A DNA stretch of 64,000 nt from CAILZL01 sp049840395 (GTDB lineage: Bacteria > Pseudomonadota > Gammaproteobacteria > Steroidobacterales > Steroidobacteraceae). Each line of letters opens with the position of its first letter. The first letter of the stretch is position 1. The notes beneath the pieces were generated by a model. The model saw nothing but the letters and a program-made list of their open reading frames with translations. It made no database searches and was not told the DNA's origin. The stretch is taken from positions 744,001 through 808,000 of the forward strand of contig JASGLD010000005.1 of the NCBI GenBank assembly GCA_049840395.1, written 5' to 3'. Position numbers and translations under genes: made by a program. Shown here piece after piece: positions 16,986 to 25,554 of the stretch.

Positions 16986-17396
16986 TTACTTGGTGGTCTG
17001 TGCCGCATTCTTCGGTCGATCATTGGGCGTGGTGTCGAGCACCGTGCCATCCGCCAAGGTCAGTGACACCATGTTGCCGCCATTGCGGCCGTCGCGCAGC
17101 GGGTTCAACACCACCGTGACCTTGTCGCCCACCTTCACAGCATTCTTGGTCAAGCCGCGAGCAATCAATACGGTAGGGCTGGGCGCTTCCATCCCCCAGA
17201 TGTCCTGTGTGCCTTTTTTGTTGGCCACGTACAGCCACAGATAGGCGTGCGGATTGCCCAGTTCCCAGGTGCGCACGCTGCCCTGCAAAGTAATGGTCTT
17301 GGTGCGGTCGAAGGCTGCGTAGGAGTGATGTGCATCGGCGCTCGTGCCGATGAGCGTGGCTGCAAGCGCCATGAGAAAACCTGCACGCATGTTCAT
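16986..17396 (-). CDS. DUF6152 family secreted protein
   Basis: 136 aa. The signal peptide MNMRAGFLMALAATLIG ends near SADA, directly followed by HHSYAAFD, the hallmark start of mature DUF6152 proteins. The remainder has the expected GSVRTWELGNPHAYLWL and a small beta-domain. Function is unknown; the conserved paired His suggests metal binding but this is unproven. It is the first gene of a probable operon with the lipoprotein at 16150-16950 and perhaps the secreted protein after it. Confidence 0.85.
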   Translation of the reverse strand: MNMRAGFLMALAATLIGTSADAHHSYAAFDRTKTITLQGSVRTWELGNPHAYLWLYVANKKGTQDIWGMEAPSPTVLIARGLTKNAVKVGDKVTVVLNPLRDGRNGGNMVSLTLADGTVLDTTPNDRPKNAAQTTK

Positions 17397-17493
17397 CGTT
17401 ATCTCGTTATCGTTACCAACCCCGAACGGCAGTATCCTTCTATTCTTGGCGGCCTGTCTATCCAGGTATTTATTCCGGTATATGTAGATCGAA

Positions 17494-18027
17494 ATGCAGG
17501 CATCTCTCCGTGATCTTATTACTCATGTTGCTACCACTGGTCGGATAGAGGCCATTGTGGTTCGGCCCGAGCGCGACCGGCCGGCTGTCGCGGTGGACGC
17601 AGTGCAGGCCGAGCCGGGCCTGGGCTTGATCGGCGATCGTCGTGCGCAGACCAGACGCACTCATATCACTGCACGCAAGCGCGAACTCACTTTGATCCAG
17701 GCCGAGCATCTACCGTTTATCGCGCAGTGGTGCGATCTGCAGCAGATCGATGCAACACGTCTGCGCCGTAACCTGGTGATCTCCGGCATCAACTTGTTGG
17801 CCATGAAATCGCCTTTCGCAGATATGCGTCTTGAATGGCGGATCGGTAAAGATGTTTGTATCGAAGTGACGGGCCCGTGCGACCCCTGTTCGAAGATGGA
17901 AGCCGAATTAGGTGCGGGTGGCTATAACGCCATGCGCGGGCACGGCGGCATGACCGCCATGATTGTGATGGGCGGCATCATCCGCGTTGGCGATGTGGTG
18001 CAACTCGTGACAGTGCATCGTAGTTAG
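17494..18027 (+). CDS. MOSC domain protein
   Basis: 177 aa. It is a single MOSC domain: GRIEAIVVRPERD at the start, GLIGDRR, LRRNLVISGINL and the conserved cysteine region GPCDPCSKME, followed by GHGGMTA. In molybdenum cofactor sulfurases and YiiM/mARC-type enzymes the corresponding Cys coordinates Mo or carries sulfur. Stand-alone MOSC proteins of this size are common and mostly uncharacterised. No molybdenum genes are nearby. It is convergent with the OsmC gene; repeat R1 copy A sits between them. Confidence 0.88.
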   Translation: MQASLRDLITHVATTGRIEAIVVRPERDRPAVAVDAVQAEPGLGLIGDRRAQTRRTHITARKRELTLIQAEHLPFIAQWCDLQQIDATRLRRNLVISGINLLAMKSPFADMRLEWRIGKDVCIEVTGPCDPCSKMEAELGAGGYNAMRGHGGMTAMIVMGGIIRVGDVVQLVTVHRS

Positions 18028-18046
18028 CGCGCCCACTCTCAATCTC

Positions 18047-18157
18047 CTCCCTCGTTCCACGGGGGACGACTGTGATGCTTCGGAATCCCTGGCGAGGGAC
18101 ATGGATGCAGGAGGTAGAGCAACGCAGGGAGCGGTTGCCGAGGGTTAGGGTGGGGGC
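18047..18157. repeat. Repeat R1, copy A, with two apparent insertions
   Basis: It starts like the other R1 units (CTCCCTCGTTCCACGGGGGA) and ends with GGGTTAGGGTGGGGGC. Between these ends lies an extra segment shared with copy D (34614-34700). Copy A carries in addition 27-28 nt, starting TGATGCTTCGGAATCC, inside that shared segment. It lies between convergent genes. Confidence 0.75.
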
Positions 18158-18176
18158 AAGACTCAAGATGGACGTC

Positions 18177-18683
18177 TTACGCACTAACTCGCGAGACTTC
18201 CAACGCCGGCGGTTTCGCCAAGGTTTGATACACCACGCAGTAACGCTCTGTCAGTTTCAACAGTGATGCCAGTTGTTCTTCACTGGCATTGGTATCGAGC
18301 ACAAAGCGCAGACGAATGGCTTGGAAGCCGACCGCAACTTCTTTAGCCACGCCCAGCGTGCCGCGAAAATCCAGATCGCCTTCGGCTTCCACGCGCGCCT
18401 CTTTGAGATGGATGCCGATGGCGGTGGCGACGGCATTCAAGGTGACGCCGGCACAGGCTACCAATGCCTGTAACAACATGTCGCCGGAACATACGGCAAG
18501 ACCATCGCCACCGGTGCCCGGATGCAAGCCGGCTTTAACCAGTGCTCGGCCGGTTTCGACGCTGCAGGTCACGCCTTCACCGATGTTTCCCTGCGCGCGT
18601 AATGTGATGCGTGCCGCCTGAGGGTCTTGTTTGTAATGATCCTTAATCGGCGCCTGTAAGGAACGCAGTGCATCGGCATCCAT
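18177..18683 (-). CDS. OsmC family protein
   Basis: 168 aa. It has the OsmC/Ohr fold, with the two conserved cysteines in LVACAGVTL and RYCVVYQTL. In OsmC and Ohr these form the peroxidatic pair that reduces organic hydroperoxides. The substitution pattern is more like general OsmC-family proteins than Ohr proper, so the substrate is uncertain. A good ribosome-binding site (GGAGATGA) precedes the ATG. It is a monocistronic gene converging on the MOSC gene. Confidence 0.88.
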   Translation of the reverse strand: MDADALRSLQAPIKDHYKQDPQAARITLRAQGNIGEGVTCSVETGRALVKAGLHPGTGGDGLAVCSGDMLLQALVACAGVTLNAVATAIGIHLKEARVEAEGDLDFRGTLGVAKEVAVGFQAIRLRFVLDTNASEEQLASLLKLTERYCVVYQTLAKPPALEVSRVSA

Positions 18684-18991
18684 GAGTCATCTCCACGTTG
18701 GAATGATGTTTACTGTGAGTTGCAATGGCTGGTTCACGCGGTCTGCATGGCTAAATGAAGATGATATACCGCGTGTAGTGTTAACCCTTAACGAAGCGCT
18801 GCCTGGTAGGGGAATCCAGTTGAGCCCGAAAAAATTTCCGTGATGCGCCACTCGTTCGATCACTGTTGAGTGGTTCTTCTATCAAGCTGTTCAGAGTGTA
18901 GCCGATCCCGTACGAGTGCTACTTAAGTGTGGCATGGGGCAGGGTCTTAATACCTAAAGCATGGATCGTCTACCGGGTTTCTATTATTACT
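18684..18991. other. Intergenic region between osmC-like and PilZ genes
   Basis: 308 bp between divergent genes. I see no credible small gene or RNA. It must hold both promoters; no convincing -35/-10 pair was identified. Confidence 0.5.
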
Positions 18992-19918
18992 ATGAGTGAC
19001 CAACCACCACCGATCGATACCGACAGCATTGTTGTCGGCAAGCCTATTCCGTTCTCGGTATATGGCGCCGATCGAAATTTATTACTGGCCAAGGGCTGCA
19101 TCGTCGAATCCGAGCGCGTGCGCGAGATGCTGGTTGCTTCGGGCAAATTTCAGGATTCCATATCGTCGGTGGATTTATGGTTGGATGAAGATGGCGCAGC
19201 CGACGCTCAGGCTATCGATCCGCTGATGCGTTATGCGCAGCATTTTGCCGCCGATCAAGCTCAGTCACGCGTGGGCATTCGCATGGCGCGCAATGATGCC
19301 GCCGACAATCATGCCTGTTGGATCATGGGCGCCGATGAGCAGCATGGTTTGATCATTACTGCACCGATGCAAGCCGATGGCACGATGTTGCCTATCGCCG
19401 TAGGTGAGCAATGGGTGTTCCGCTTGCTGTATCTCACCGCGGCGTGCAGATTCGCCGGCACCATCGCCAGCGTGCAGACGCAATCCGTGCCGCTGCTGAC
19501 GGTGTCGTTGCCGAAGCAAGTTGAGATGCGCCATATCCGCAGCAGTCCCCGCGTGGGTGCTTGCCTGCATGCCTCATTGAAAATCGGCAGGGATCTGCCG
19601 GCGCTGATTACCGATCTATCGGTGGGTGGTGTCTGTGTGGCCATTGCCGGCAAGCAGGGCTCGCTACGTCTTGGCCAGAAGTTGATGTTGAGTTTTACTT
19701 TGCGGGTATTGAACACCGATTACAGCTTCAAAGTGCCGGCGGTGGTCATGAATCTGCGCTCCGATCGCATCGACAAGTATCCGGACTTGCTATTCGCCGG
19801 GCTGAAAATTGAAGCACAGTCGGATATGGAGCGTCTGGTGTTGCACAGCTATGTATTCGAGCGCAGCGTTAAAGACTTTAATCCTTTGTGGAAGACCTTG
19901 CTGGCTCATAAAACTTGA
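18992..19918 (+). CDS. PilZ domain c-di-GMP-binding protein
   Basis: 308 aa from the ATG at 18992; the frame is open upstream to 18929 but those residues look non-coding. The C-terminal half is a PilZ domain with both c-di-GMP-binding motifs intact: RSSPR (RxxxR) and DLSVGG (D/NxSxxG), spaced about 30 residues apart. The N-terminal part (VGKPIPFSVYGADRNLLLAKG) resembles the YcgR-N/flagellar-brake type or a related beta domain. It probably reads the second messenger and controls motility or surface behaviour; no flagellar or pilus gene is nearby. A small lipoprotein gene follows directly. Confidence 0.88.
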   Translation: MSDQPPPIDTDSIVVGKPIPFSVYGADRNLLLAKGCIVESERVREMLVASGKFQDSISSVDLWLDEDGAADAQAIDPLMRYAQHFAADQAQSRVGIRMARNDAADNHACWIMGADEQHGLIITAPMQADGTMLPIAVGEQWVFRLLYLTAACRFAGTIASVQTQSVPLLTVSLPKQVEMRHIRSSPRVGACLHASLKIGRDLPALITDLSVGGVCVAIAGKQGSLRLGQKLMLSFTLRVLNTDYSFKVPAVVMNLRSDRIDKYPDLLFAGLKIEAQSDMERLVLHSYVFERSVKDFNPLWKTLLAHKT

Positions 19919-19950
19919 GCATTACACGCAGTCGCGCGCATGCTGTAACG

Positions 19951-20286
19951 ATGCTGCGCCCGCTGTTGTTAATCACTGTCTTGAGCATTACGGCTTGCAC
20001 CAGCCTGCAACCCAGGCCGGCTGCCTCTTCCTACGCCTGTATGAAGGCCGTGCGCGATCAGCAACCCGCCGACTTGCCCGATAAACGTCTGCATTGTGTG
20101 GCCTCGGCGCAGATTGCCAGGCAGTGCAGCGTCAGCGAGGCGTATCTCGCCGGCATCGGTAAAGAGCTGCGTGATCTATTCGGCAGTGGCGATCCCGAAT
20201 GGGCCGATTGGCAGGCGGATCGTGCCGGCGTGGCTTGCCGCAATGAGGATGGCATTGCCGCTTGCTGTGAACGAAGAGGCTTCTGA
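19951..20286 (+). CDS. Small lipoprotein
   Basis: 111 aa from the ATG at 19951, chosen because MLRPLLLITVLSITAC is a compact lipoprotein signal with its lipobox Cys. A TTG at 19915 overlapping the preceding stop codon would give a longer start. The mature part has six further cysteines (for example CMKAV, LHCVAS, RQCSVS, GVACRN, AACCERR), suggesting disulfides in the periplasm. No known family was recognised. It is close enough to the PilZ gene to share its transcript. Confidence 0.65.
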   Translation: MLRPLLLITVLSITACTSLQPRPAASSYACMKAVRDQQPADLPDKRLHCVASAQIARQCSVSEAYLAGIGKELRDLFGSGDPEWADWQADRAGVACRNEDGIAACCERRGF

Positions 20287-20620
20287 TCAACCCCGCAGGC
20301 GTCTGAACTGTGAGTGGGCAACAACATGGAATTCGTGAACCCAGCATGAATTCTTTGACGCGCATTGTTTAACTGATGCCCTGCAGTCAAGCGCGACCTC
20401 GCCGCATCTTGCATGCCTGAACAACTACCGTATTGCTCAAGTTATGTGAGTTTTTGTTTTCAGGTGGACTCGGCAGTGAACCTTGTGTGCGGCGACAAGT
20501 CTGGTCAGGCCGCAGGGAATGTTCTGCGCATTCTATTCATGTGGTTGTTCTATGTTTATGTCGATGACGGCATTTCCCTCGATGCATTTGCTCGCGCTCA
20601 TGCCTTCTTAGAATTCAGGA
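20287..20620. other. Intergenic region upstream of the glycosyltransferase
   Basis: 334 bp with no supported gene. A frame open from 20413 runs into the glycosyltransferase start in another frame and has no family features. No regulatory motif was recognised. Confidence 0.5.
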
Positions 20621-21859
20621 ATGAAAGTCTTAATCACCAACCACACTTTATCGACACGCACGGGCACTGAAACCTATGTGCGCGATCTGGCTCTGGGGTT
20701 GCTTGCCAAAGGTCATTCGCCCATCGTTTATTCGCCTCAGGGTGGCGCTATCGCCGATGAATTGCGCAACCTGACCATTCCGGTGGTCGACGATCTGGCG
20801 CGCATTGCCACCCACGTGGATCTGATTCACGGTCATCATCGTCATGAAACCATGACGGCGCTGCTGCACTTTCCCGGTGTACCGGCTATTTTCTTTGTAC
20901 ACGATTGGCATTCCTGGCATGACCTGCCGCCCGCTTTCCCGCGCATCCTGCGCTATGTGGCCATCGACGGCACGCGCCGCGATCGATTGTTGCTTGAAAA
21001 CGGCATTCCCGAATCAATGGTCACCCTGCTGCCGAATGGCGTCGATACGCAGCGTTTCAGACCGCGTGCGCCGCTGCCAACGCAGCCCAAGCGTGGCCTG
21101 GTCTTCAGTAACTATGTGCGCAGCTTTGACCAGATTCGAGAGTTGCGCGATGCCTGCATGCAATCGGGTATGAGTCTGGATGTCGTGGGTGCCGGCATGC
21201 AGCGTTCGGTTACTCAGCCGGAACAGATGCTATGCGGTTACGATCTGGTGTTCGCCATGGGGCGTAGTGCGCTGGAAGCAATGGCGGTCGGCGCGGGTGT
21301 GATTGTCTGGGGTCTGGAAGGCATGGGTGAGTTCGTTCGCCCCGATAACTTCGAGCGTTTGCAGGATAGTAATTTCGGCCGTCGCGCATTGCGGCATGCC
21401 AGTGCTGCCGAGCTTGCGGCAGAGATTCGTCGCTTCGATCGCGAAGCGGCGCGCGCCATTCAAGAGCGAGTGCGTAACACCCTGGCGCAGTCGCATCTGG
21501 TCGAGCGTCACTTGCAGCTCTATGAAGAGGTTATCCGGGAGTCGACAGTGCGCAGGTGGCAACCGGACGAAGAGTTGCGTATGGCTGCGAACTATATGAA
21601 GTCGTGCCTGCCTGCGATGCAGCAAGAAACGCAGCATAAGATGATGGCGCAGCGTCGACGTCGGCAACGGTTGCGGCTGATAGATATCACCTGGATTTGT
21701 CTTTCTCTGTTCGTGGTTGCGTTTGGCGTGCGTGTCGAGATGCTGGCGTTCAACGCAGAGTCTTATGGGCTATCGATAGGCGGTCTGGCCGTTTCTTTAA
21801 TGTTGTGTTTCGGCCTGTTCACGCTGCGTAGACATCTGCGCGGCGAGCTTATCGCATGA
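20621..21859 (+). CDS. GT4-like glycosyltransferase with C-terminal membrane helices
   Basis: 412 aa. The N-terminal half is a GT-B Rossmann domain starting MKVLITNHTLSTRTGTETYVRDLA, with LIHGHHRHE, and the linker LLPNGVDTQRFRP typical of GT4 enzymes. The donor-binding half contains the EAMAVG region. After about residue 345 comes a basic stretch (AQRRRRQR) and two hydrophobic helices (about 352-372 and 380-398), an unusual addition that would anchor the enzyme to the inner membrane. Acceptor and donor are unknown. No polysaccharide cluster surrounds it. Confidence 0.85.
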   Translation: MKVLITNHTLSTRTGTETYVRDLALGLLAKGHSPIVYSPQGGAIADELRNLTIPVVDDLARIATHVDLIHGHHRHETMTALLHFPGVPAIFFVHDWHSWHDLPPAFPRILRYVAIDGTRRDRLLLENGIPESMVTLLPNGVDTQRFRPRAPLPTQPKRGLVFSNYVRSFDQIRELRDACMQSGMSLDVVGAGMQRSVTQPEQMLCGYDLVFAMGRSALEAMAVGAGVIVWGLEGMGEFVRPDNFERLQDSNFGRRALRHASAAELAAEIRRFDREAARAIQERVRNTLAQSHLVERHLQLYEEVIRESTVRRWQPDEELRMAANYMKSCLPAMQQETQHKMMAQRRRRQRLRLIDITWICLSLFVVAFGVRVEMLAFNAESYGLSIGGLAVSLMLCFGLFTLRRHLRGELIA

Positions 21860-21918
21860 AGTAACGTAGCTATCTGTTTGCTTGCGTGATCCTATCGGTT
21901 GTTACACGCCGCTGCGTT

Positions 21919-22503
21919 TCAGTGCCCACCTTTCACGAATAACCCGGCGGCTGTCAACGCCTCCGCGAGCTGTTCTTCGATGCGTGCCGCCTCGCTGCAC
22001 TTGATGTGTTGCAGATGCAAAGTCGGTCCGGTCAGGGCCTCCAGGCCGCGGCGCGTTACGCTGCCTGCGGCACGGATGCCGGCCTTGTGTTGATCGAAAC
22101 GTTCTGCCGGCGCGTACCGGCTCATGCCCACGTAAACGCCATAAGGTTCATTGCGGCTATCGCTGTAATCCAGCAGGATCAAGTAAATGTTGCTGCGGCC
22201 GGTGGGTATGTCGTGAAAGCGCGCCGCCACCTCATAAGCAGTCGATAGCCAGCTGATGTGTCGCATCGGCAGCCATTCGGGAATGGAGTCGGCGGCGTGC
22301 TGCCACAAGCTTTCCAGCGCCGAGTCTATGTTTGTTGCCATCGCGCCGCGCATCCACTGCTCATGAATGCAATGCGCACCCAGCAGGCCATCTTTGGCAA
22401 TCAATGCCGAGCGCAGTAAGTTATCCAGCTCGGTTGCGGCGCTTGCCTGCAGCGGTCGGCTTGCCGGCGTTGCGGATCGATTGAAAGATTTAGGCAATGG
22501 CAT
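21919..22503 (-). CDS. GIY-YIG-like nuclease domain protein
   Basis: 194 aa. The C-terminal half holds a GIY-YIG-like core: IYLILLDY, then PYGVYVGMSRYAPAERFDQHKAG, matching the GVYVGxT...RxxQH pattern of this superfamily, followed by a helix with a conserved Glu (ARIEEQLAEAL). The N-terminal about 75 residues are a helical region of unknown function. The first tyrosine motif is weakened, so activity is uncertain. It starts 21 bp after the stop codon of the AAA ATPase gene on the same strand, so the two almost certainly form an operon. Confidence 0.72.
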   Translation of the reverse strand: MPLPKSFNRSATPASRPLQASAATELDNLLRSALIAKDGLLGAHCIHEQWMRGAMATNIDSALESLWQHAADSIPEWLPMRHISWLSTAYEVAARFHDIPTGRSNIYLILLDYSDSRNEPYGVYVGMSRYAPAERFDQHKAGIRAAGSVTRRGLEALTGPTLHLQHIKCSEAARIEEQLAEALTAAGLFVKGGH

Positions 22504-22524
22504 GTCGAGCGTTACGGTTCGAAT

Positions 22525-23682
22525 TTATCGCTTTGGCCAATGCCAGGTGGGTTGCTCGAGTAGATCCTGGCCTTCAATCTGCGTTTCACCCAATATCTTT
22601 AGTAATTTGATGCTGTTGCAAGCCGCAGCTTCTTGCAGTGCCGCGATCAAGCGATTCGAATGCGATACCACCCATAGTTGCGAATGCTGTGAGGCCGCGA
22701 CGATAAGCCGGCCCAGTGCCGGCAATAAATCCGGATGCAGGCTGGTCTCCGGTTCGTTCAGTACCATCAATCGGGGCGGTCGCGGTGTCAGCAAGGCCGC
22801 AGTCAACAACAAGTAACGTAGCGTGCCATCCGACAATTCGGCAGCGGTGAGTGCGCGCAGCAAGCCGGCTTGACGCAGGGATAGCTCGAATCGACCGCCT
22901 CTTATCGCCAGCACCGAGCCGGGAAAGGCGTCGTCGATGGTTTTGTCGAGTAGCTCGGTATCACCGATCTCGCGAATGGTTTGCAGCGCTGCGGCCAGAT
23001 CGTGTCCGTCATGACTGAGTACGGGTGTACGCGTGCCCAATTGCGCTTGTCGCACCGGTGATTCAGCGTCGGTGCGGAAGTGATCGTAAAAGCGCCATGA
23101 GCGAATCTGCTCGCGAATGTTGATCACCTCGGGCGCACCGCGCGTATCGCTGATCTGAGTCAGCATGCTTTCAAAACTGGCCAGCTTTGACGATACGATG
23201 CGCCATTCGCCCGCATCGTCGCGAACCTTGACCGCCGCATTGATGCGATCCACCAGTAGTGCCGCCGGCCGCAGTACAGGTCCCGACCAGATACATTCGC
23301 GCTTGATCTCGGGATCGTATGCGAACGCCGAGCTGCTGGGGATCGGCAGGCCCAGGTCGATGCAATAACTCAATGCCTCAGTGGCAAAGCCCAGACGCAG
23401 ATTCACCGGTTCGCTACGCGGTCCGCCTTGCACCGGCTGTTCACCACGCTTCATGGCGGGGCTGATGGTTTCCGGTCCCGCCCACAAGGTGGAATCCAAG
23501 CCGCCTTCACGCGCCAAGGCAGCCACCACACCGCCTTGCGCGGCCTCTGCGAGCAAGCGCAGCGAGCGATACAGGCTGGACTTGCCCGAACCGTTCTCGC
23601 CATGCACCACATTCAACTGCGATAGCGGCAGCCGAATGTTACGCAGCGAGCGATAGTTGGTAATGGCCAGCGTGGTAAGCAT
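22525..23682 (-). CDS. AAA family ATPase of the RecF/SMC-like (COG4637) type
   Basis: 385 aa from the ATG at 23682 (family start MLTTLAITNYRSL); 23694 adds four residues. Walker A is GENGSGKSSL, the ABC-type signature region LSDGTLRYL is present, Walker B is LMVLNEPETSLHPD, and the switch histidine appears in WVVSHSNRLI. This arrangement belongs to the single-chain AAA_21/OLD-like ATPase group. No TOPRIM nuclease domain follows; the C-terminus is short. Homologues are frequent stand-alone chromosomal genes of unknown role, while related ATPases work with nucleases in phage defence. Here the next gene in the operon is a GIY-YIG-like protein. Confidence 0.88.
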   Translation of the reverse strand: MLTTLAITNYRSLRNIRLPLSQLNVVHGENGSGKSSLYRSLRLLAEAAQGGVVAALAREGGLDSTLWAGPETISPAMKRGEQPVQGGPRSEPVNLRLGFATEALSYCIDLGLPIPSSSAFAYDPEIKRECIWSGPVLRPAALLVDRINAAVKVRDDAGEWRIVSSKLASFESMLTQISDTRGAPEVINIREQIRSWRFYDHFRTDAESPVRQAQLGTRTPVLSHDGHDLAAALQTIREIGDTELLDKTIDDAFPGSVLAIRGGRFELSLRQAGLLRALTAAELSDGTLRYLLLTAALLTPRPPRLMVLNEPETSLHPDLLPALGRLIVAASQHSQLWVVSHSNRLIAALQEAAACNSIKLLKILGETQIEGQDLLEQPTWHWPKR

Positions 23683-23773
23683 GCAACCTTCCATGATGTC
23701 GAAGTCGAAACTGACCGAATGGCCGCACCGGAGAAGGTTAGACTACCGTACAGTCACAAGGAAGATCATAACA

Positions 23774-24262
23774 ATGCCAGTCACTCCTTTTCACTTCGGT
23801 CCGGGCGCGGCCATTCATGCCATTGCGCCCAGGCAAATCAGTTTTCTGGCCTTCTGTGCCGCCAATGTGCTCACTGATGTTGAGCCGCTGTACTACATGC
23901 TTACAGGCCAGGGCCATCCACATCGCTTCCTGCACACCTATGTCGGCGCAACCCTGACTGCCTTGGCGACTTGCTGGTTGTTTGTGGCGGCGCTGAGGCT
24001 GGCAAAAAAATTGCCTTTGCCGAATATCTTCAATTGGCAGTCGTTGACTCTGCCTGCTGTGGCGATGGGTGCGTTTATCGGTACCTACTCGCACATTGTG
24101 CTGGACAGCATCATGCACGCCGATATTCGACCACTGGCGCCATTCAGCGATATTAATCCCTTGCTGGGATTGATATCGCTGCGCGCCTTGCAGGGCGTTT
24201 GCGTGGTGAGCGGCGTTCTCGCGTTGGCCGTACTCGGCATACGGCGCGTACTGCGCCGCTAG
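23774..24262 (+). CDS. Four-TM membrane protein, metal-dependent-hydrolase-like
   Basis: 162 aa from the ATG at 23774. It has about four transmembrane segments and starts MPVTPFHFGPGAAIHA. The conserved polar residues NVLTDVEPLYY, HRFLHTY and GTYSHIVLDSIMH resemble the YdjM/DUF457-type membrane-bound metal-dependent hydrolases, where His and Asp could bind metal. Function is unknown. It is divergent from the ATPase gene. A hairpin follows it at 24292-24323. Confidence 0.8.
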   Translation: MPVTPFHFGPGAAIHAIAPRQISFLAFCAANVLTDVEPLYYMLTGQGHPHRFLHTYVGATLTALATCWLFVAALRLAKKLPLPNIFNWQSLTLPAVAMGAFIGTYSHIVLDSIMHADIRPLAPFSDINPLLGLISLRALQGVCVVSGVLALAVLGIRRVLRR

Positions 24263-24291
24263 TCACGACGCAATATTAAGTGTCCGTCATG

Positions 24292-24323
24292 AAGCTGCCG
24301 CCATGCCCGTGCGGCGGTAGCTT
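24292..24323 (+). terminator. Hairpin between the membrane protein and the sigma-factor operon
   Basis: AAGCTGCCGC (24292-24301) pairs with GCGGTAGCTT (24314-24323), with one G-T pair and a 12-nt loop that can close by one more C-G pair. There is no T tract, so termination is only suggested. It lies in the leader of the sigma factor gene and could alternatively act in that mRNA. Confidence 0.45.
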
Positions 24324-24370
24324 GCGCCTGTCTGCGACCCTTTCATCAGGTGCTGCATCTATAGCCGTAC

Positions 24371-24943
24371 ATGACCCACTTCCTCGACATCCAGGTGAGC
24401 GATGAGCTGCTGACGCGTGTACGTGCCGGCGATGTCTCGGCTTATGAGCAGGTGTATGCGTCTTTCTCACGGCCGGTTTACACCTTGCTGCGACGCCTGG
24501 TGGTGCGGCCGGCGGTGGCCGAAGAACTGCTGCAGGATGTATTCGTGGAAATTCTGCGCAGCGTGCGTAATTACAGCGGCGCAGGATCGTTTGCCGGTTG
24601 GGTGCGCAGTATCGCGGTGAGCAAGGCCTTGATGCATCTGCGTTCGCCATGGCATCGGCGTTTGCTGCCTATAGGTGATGAAGAATTGCATCTGGTGGAC
24701 CAGTCGCACCCCGAGCCATGGAGTGACGGTTTACAACATGCCTTGAATGCCCTGCCTGCGGTGAGTCGCAGCGTGGTGTGGTTGCACGATGTCGAAGGCT
24801 ACACACACGGCGAGATCGCACGGCTATTCGGCCGCACTCCCAGTTTTTCCAAATCGCAATTGGCGCGCGCTCACGAGCAGCTGCGTGATTTGCTCGAACC
24901 TCAAGCAGGAGGGCTGCCATGCATGCCCGTTATCAAGAGTTAG
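24371..24943 (+). CDS. ECF RNA polymerase sigma factor
   Basis: 190 aa. Region 2 is seen in YEQVYASFSRPVYTLLRRLV and EELLQDVFVEILRSV; region 4 in ALNALPAVSRSVVWLHDVEGYTHGEIARLFG with a helix-turn-helix. There is no region 3, as expected for ECF/group 4 factors. It is the first gene of a four-gene operon: the putative anti-sigma gene overlaps its end by 25 bp. ECF factors typically respond to envelope or oxidative stress and often transcribe their own operon. Confidence 0.9.
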   Translation: MTHFLDIQVSDELLTRVRAGDVSAYEQVYASFSRPVYTLLRRLVVRPAVAEELLQDVFVEILRSVRNYSGAGSFAGWVRSIAVSKALMHLRSPWHRRLLPIGDEELHLVDQSHPEPWSDGLQHALNALPAVSRSVVWLHDVEGYTHGEIARLFGRTPSFSKSQLARAHEQLRDLLEPQAGGLPCMPVIKS

Positions 24944-25554
24944 TGTCGCTGCGCGATGGCGAGCCGCTGGATGCGGGCGTTGTACAGCATGTGGCTGATT
25001 GCATGGAATGTAGTGCCGAGCTCGCGAAGTTGAATGATGTGCGGGCACAGCTGCAGCGATTGCCGGATTTCACGCCGGCGCCGCGTGCCTGGTTGCGGAT
25101 CAATGCACGGCTCTTACGGCCGCAACAGCCTCGCCATCTATGGTTGCCCTGGTCGGTGGCGGCGAGTCTGTTGGTGATGTTGTCGCTGTGGTGGCCGCAG
25201 TCTTTGCGGCCGCCCACTCAGCCGCGCGCCGCATTACCGACGACTCAAACAATGCAGGCAGATGACCTGCAAATGTTGGTTGCACGTTCGCAGCAACTGG
25301 AAGCGCTGTTGCTACGCATGCCGGCTCGTCCTGCAGTGGAGCGTGTGGCCACTTCGGCAACGATTGCCGCTTTGCAGGACCGCATCGAAATGCTGGATCT
25401 CGAATTATCCGTTGCACAAGAAGAGACGAATCGTGCGCACAAGCAGCAGCTATGGAGCGAGCGCGTACGTCTGCTCGATTCACTGGTCGGTGTGCGTTAC
25501 GCCGAGGCGACGCGCGCCGGCTATCAGCTGGCCAACAACGATGGAGCCATCTAA
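24919..25554 (+). CDS. Putative zinc-binding anti-sigma factor
   Basis: 211 aa, with AGGAGG before the ATG. The N-terminus contains HVADCMEC (HxxxCxxC), the zinc-binding signature of ZAS anti-sigma factors. One transmembrane segment follows around residues 75-95 (WSVAASLLVMLSLWW). The C-terminal part, presumed periplasmic, contains a coiled-coil-like stretch (about 115-195). This topology, cytoplasmic sigma-binding domain plus periplasmic sensor, fits a membrane anti-sigma factor. Gene overlap with the sigma factor supports this. The stop codon shares one base with the next start. Confidence 0.82.
   Translation: MHARYQELVSLRDGEPLDAGVVQHVADCMECSAELAKLNDVRAQLQRLPDFTPAPRAWLRINARLLRPQQPRHLWLPWSVAASLLVMLSLWWPQSLRPPTQPRAALPTTQTMQADDLQMLVARSQQLEALLLRMPARPAVERVATSATIAALQDRIEMLDLELSVAQEETNRAHKQQLWSERVRLLDSLVGVRYAEATRAGYQLANNDGAI

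Noticed and set aside
20413..20670. 85-aa open frame ahead of the glycosyltransferase
   Set aside because: It overlaps the glycosyltransferase start in another frame and has no family features or good RBS.
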